Shown here: positions 12,667-12,745 of the stretch, in pieces
Numbering within the stretch: the first letter of the stretch is position 1
How the letters are laid out: each line of letters starts with the position of its first letter
Notes under the pieces: generated by a model
What the model was told of the DNA's origin: nothing
The model's input: only the letters and a program-made list of their open reading frames with translations
Database searches by the model: none
Assembly (NCBI GenBank): GCA_937892735.1
Contig: CALBGL010000126.1
Span: 1 to 12,745 of the forward strand
Direction: 5' to 3'
DNA length: 12,745 nucleotides
DNA from: an uncultured Clostridia bacterium
Lineage (GTDB): Bacteria > Bacillota > Clostridia > Lachnospirales > Bianqueaceae
Translations under genes and position numbers: made by a program

Positions 12667-12745
12667 ATGGCACGTTCATTAAAGAAAGGTCCTTTTGCCG
12701 ATGAGCATTTGCTGAAGAAAGTAGATGCGCTGAACGCGGCGAATG
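12667..12745 (+). CDS. rpsS: 30S ribosomal protein S19, N-terminal part (3' end outside window)
   Basis: The first 26 codons of S19, which binds 16S rRNA with S13 in the 30S head. ATG at 12667 follows AAGGAGGA, and the product begins MARSLKKGPFADEHLLKK, the family N-terminus. An ATG a few bases upstream (12660) is out of frame. The S10 operon order rplB-rpsS is conserved. Confidence 0.95.
   Translation, partial: MARSLKKGPFADEHLLKKVDALNAAN

Noticed and set aside
1..12745. CRISPR arrays, tRNA, rRNA genes or an IS transposase
   Set aside because: No regularly spaced direct repeats, cloverleaf or rRNA sequence and no transposase motifs were seen on reading both strands.

Overview
The window is a ribosomal protein and translation factor region from a low-to-mid GC Gram-positive bacterium (Bacillota, most likely class Clostridia). 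Evidence: the S12 protein carries the insertion typical of Gram-positives; nearly every gene has a strong AGGAGG-type ribosome binding site; promoters are sigma-A-like with 17-bp spacers; and there is a FolT-type ECF transporter subunit. Finer placement is not possible from the sequence alone.

Layout on the + strand: the 3' end of rpoC (1-1178); a roughly 300-bp palindromic intergenic element; a MATE-family efflux gene on the - strand (1640-2977); divergent promoters; the str operon rpsL-rpsG-fusA (3231-6403); tuf with its own promoter (6517-7710); a second copy of the element; a folT-like ECF substrate-binding subunit on the - strand (8137-8700); a small secreted-protein gene broken by two homopolymer frameshifts (8894-9224); then the S10 operon rpsJ-rplC-rplD-rplW-rplB and the first 26 codons of rpsS (9655-12745).

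The housekeeping genes make RNA polymerase beta-prime, small-subunit proteins S12, S7, S10 and S19, large-subunit proteins L3, L4, L23 and L2, and the two elongation GTPases. Their long untranslated spacers (rpsL leader, rpsL-rpsG spacer, rpsJ leader, rpsJ-rplC spacer) are rich in stem-loops and are the likely sites of autogenous control. Four promoters are clear: TTGACA-17-TATAGT for rpsL and for the MATE gene (divergent), and TTGCAA-17-TATAAT for tuf and for rpsJ.

The most unusual content is a modular element present twice (about 1209-1503 and 7726-8078). In both cases it lies within 30 bp of the stop codon of a highly expressed gene (rpoC, tuf), in the same orientation, and is followed by a convergent membrane-transporter gene. 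It has inverted-repeat ends. Its left end forms a Rho-independent terminator whose stem shows a compensatory base-pair change between copies. Its centre is a 62-bp hairpin unit present once in copy 1 and twice in copy 2. This resembles a non-autonomous (MITE- or BOX-like) element whose end acts as an operon terminator. I could not tie it to a named family.
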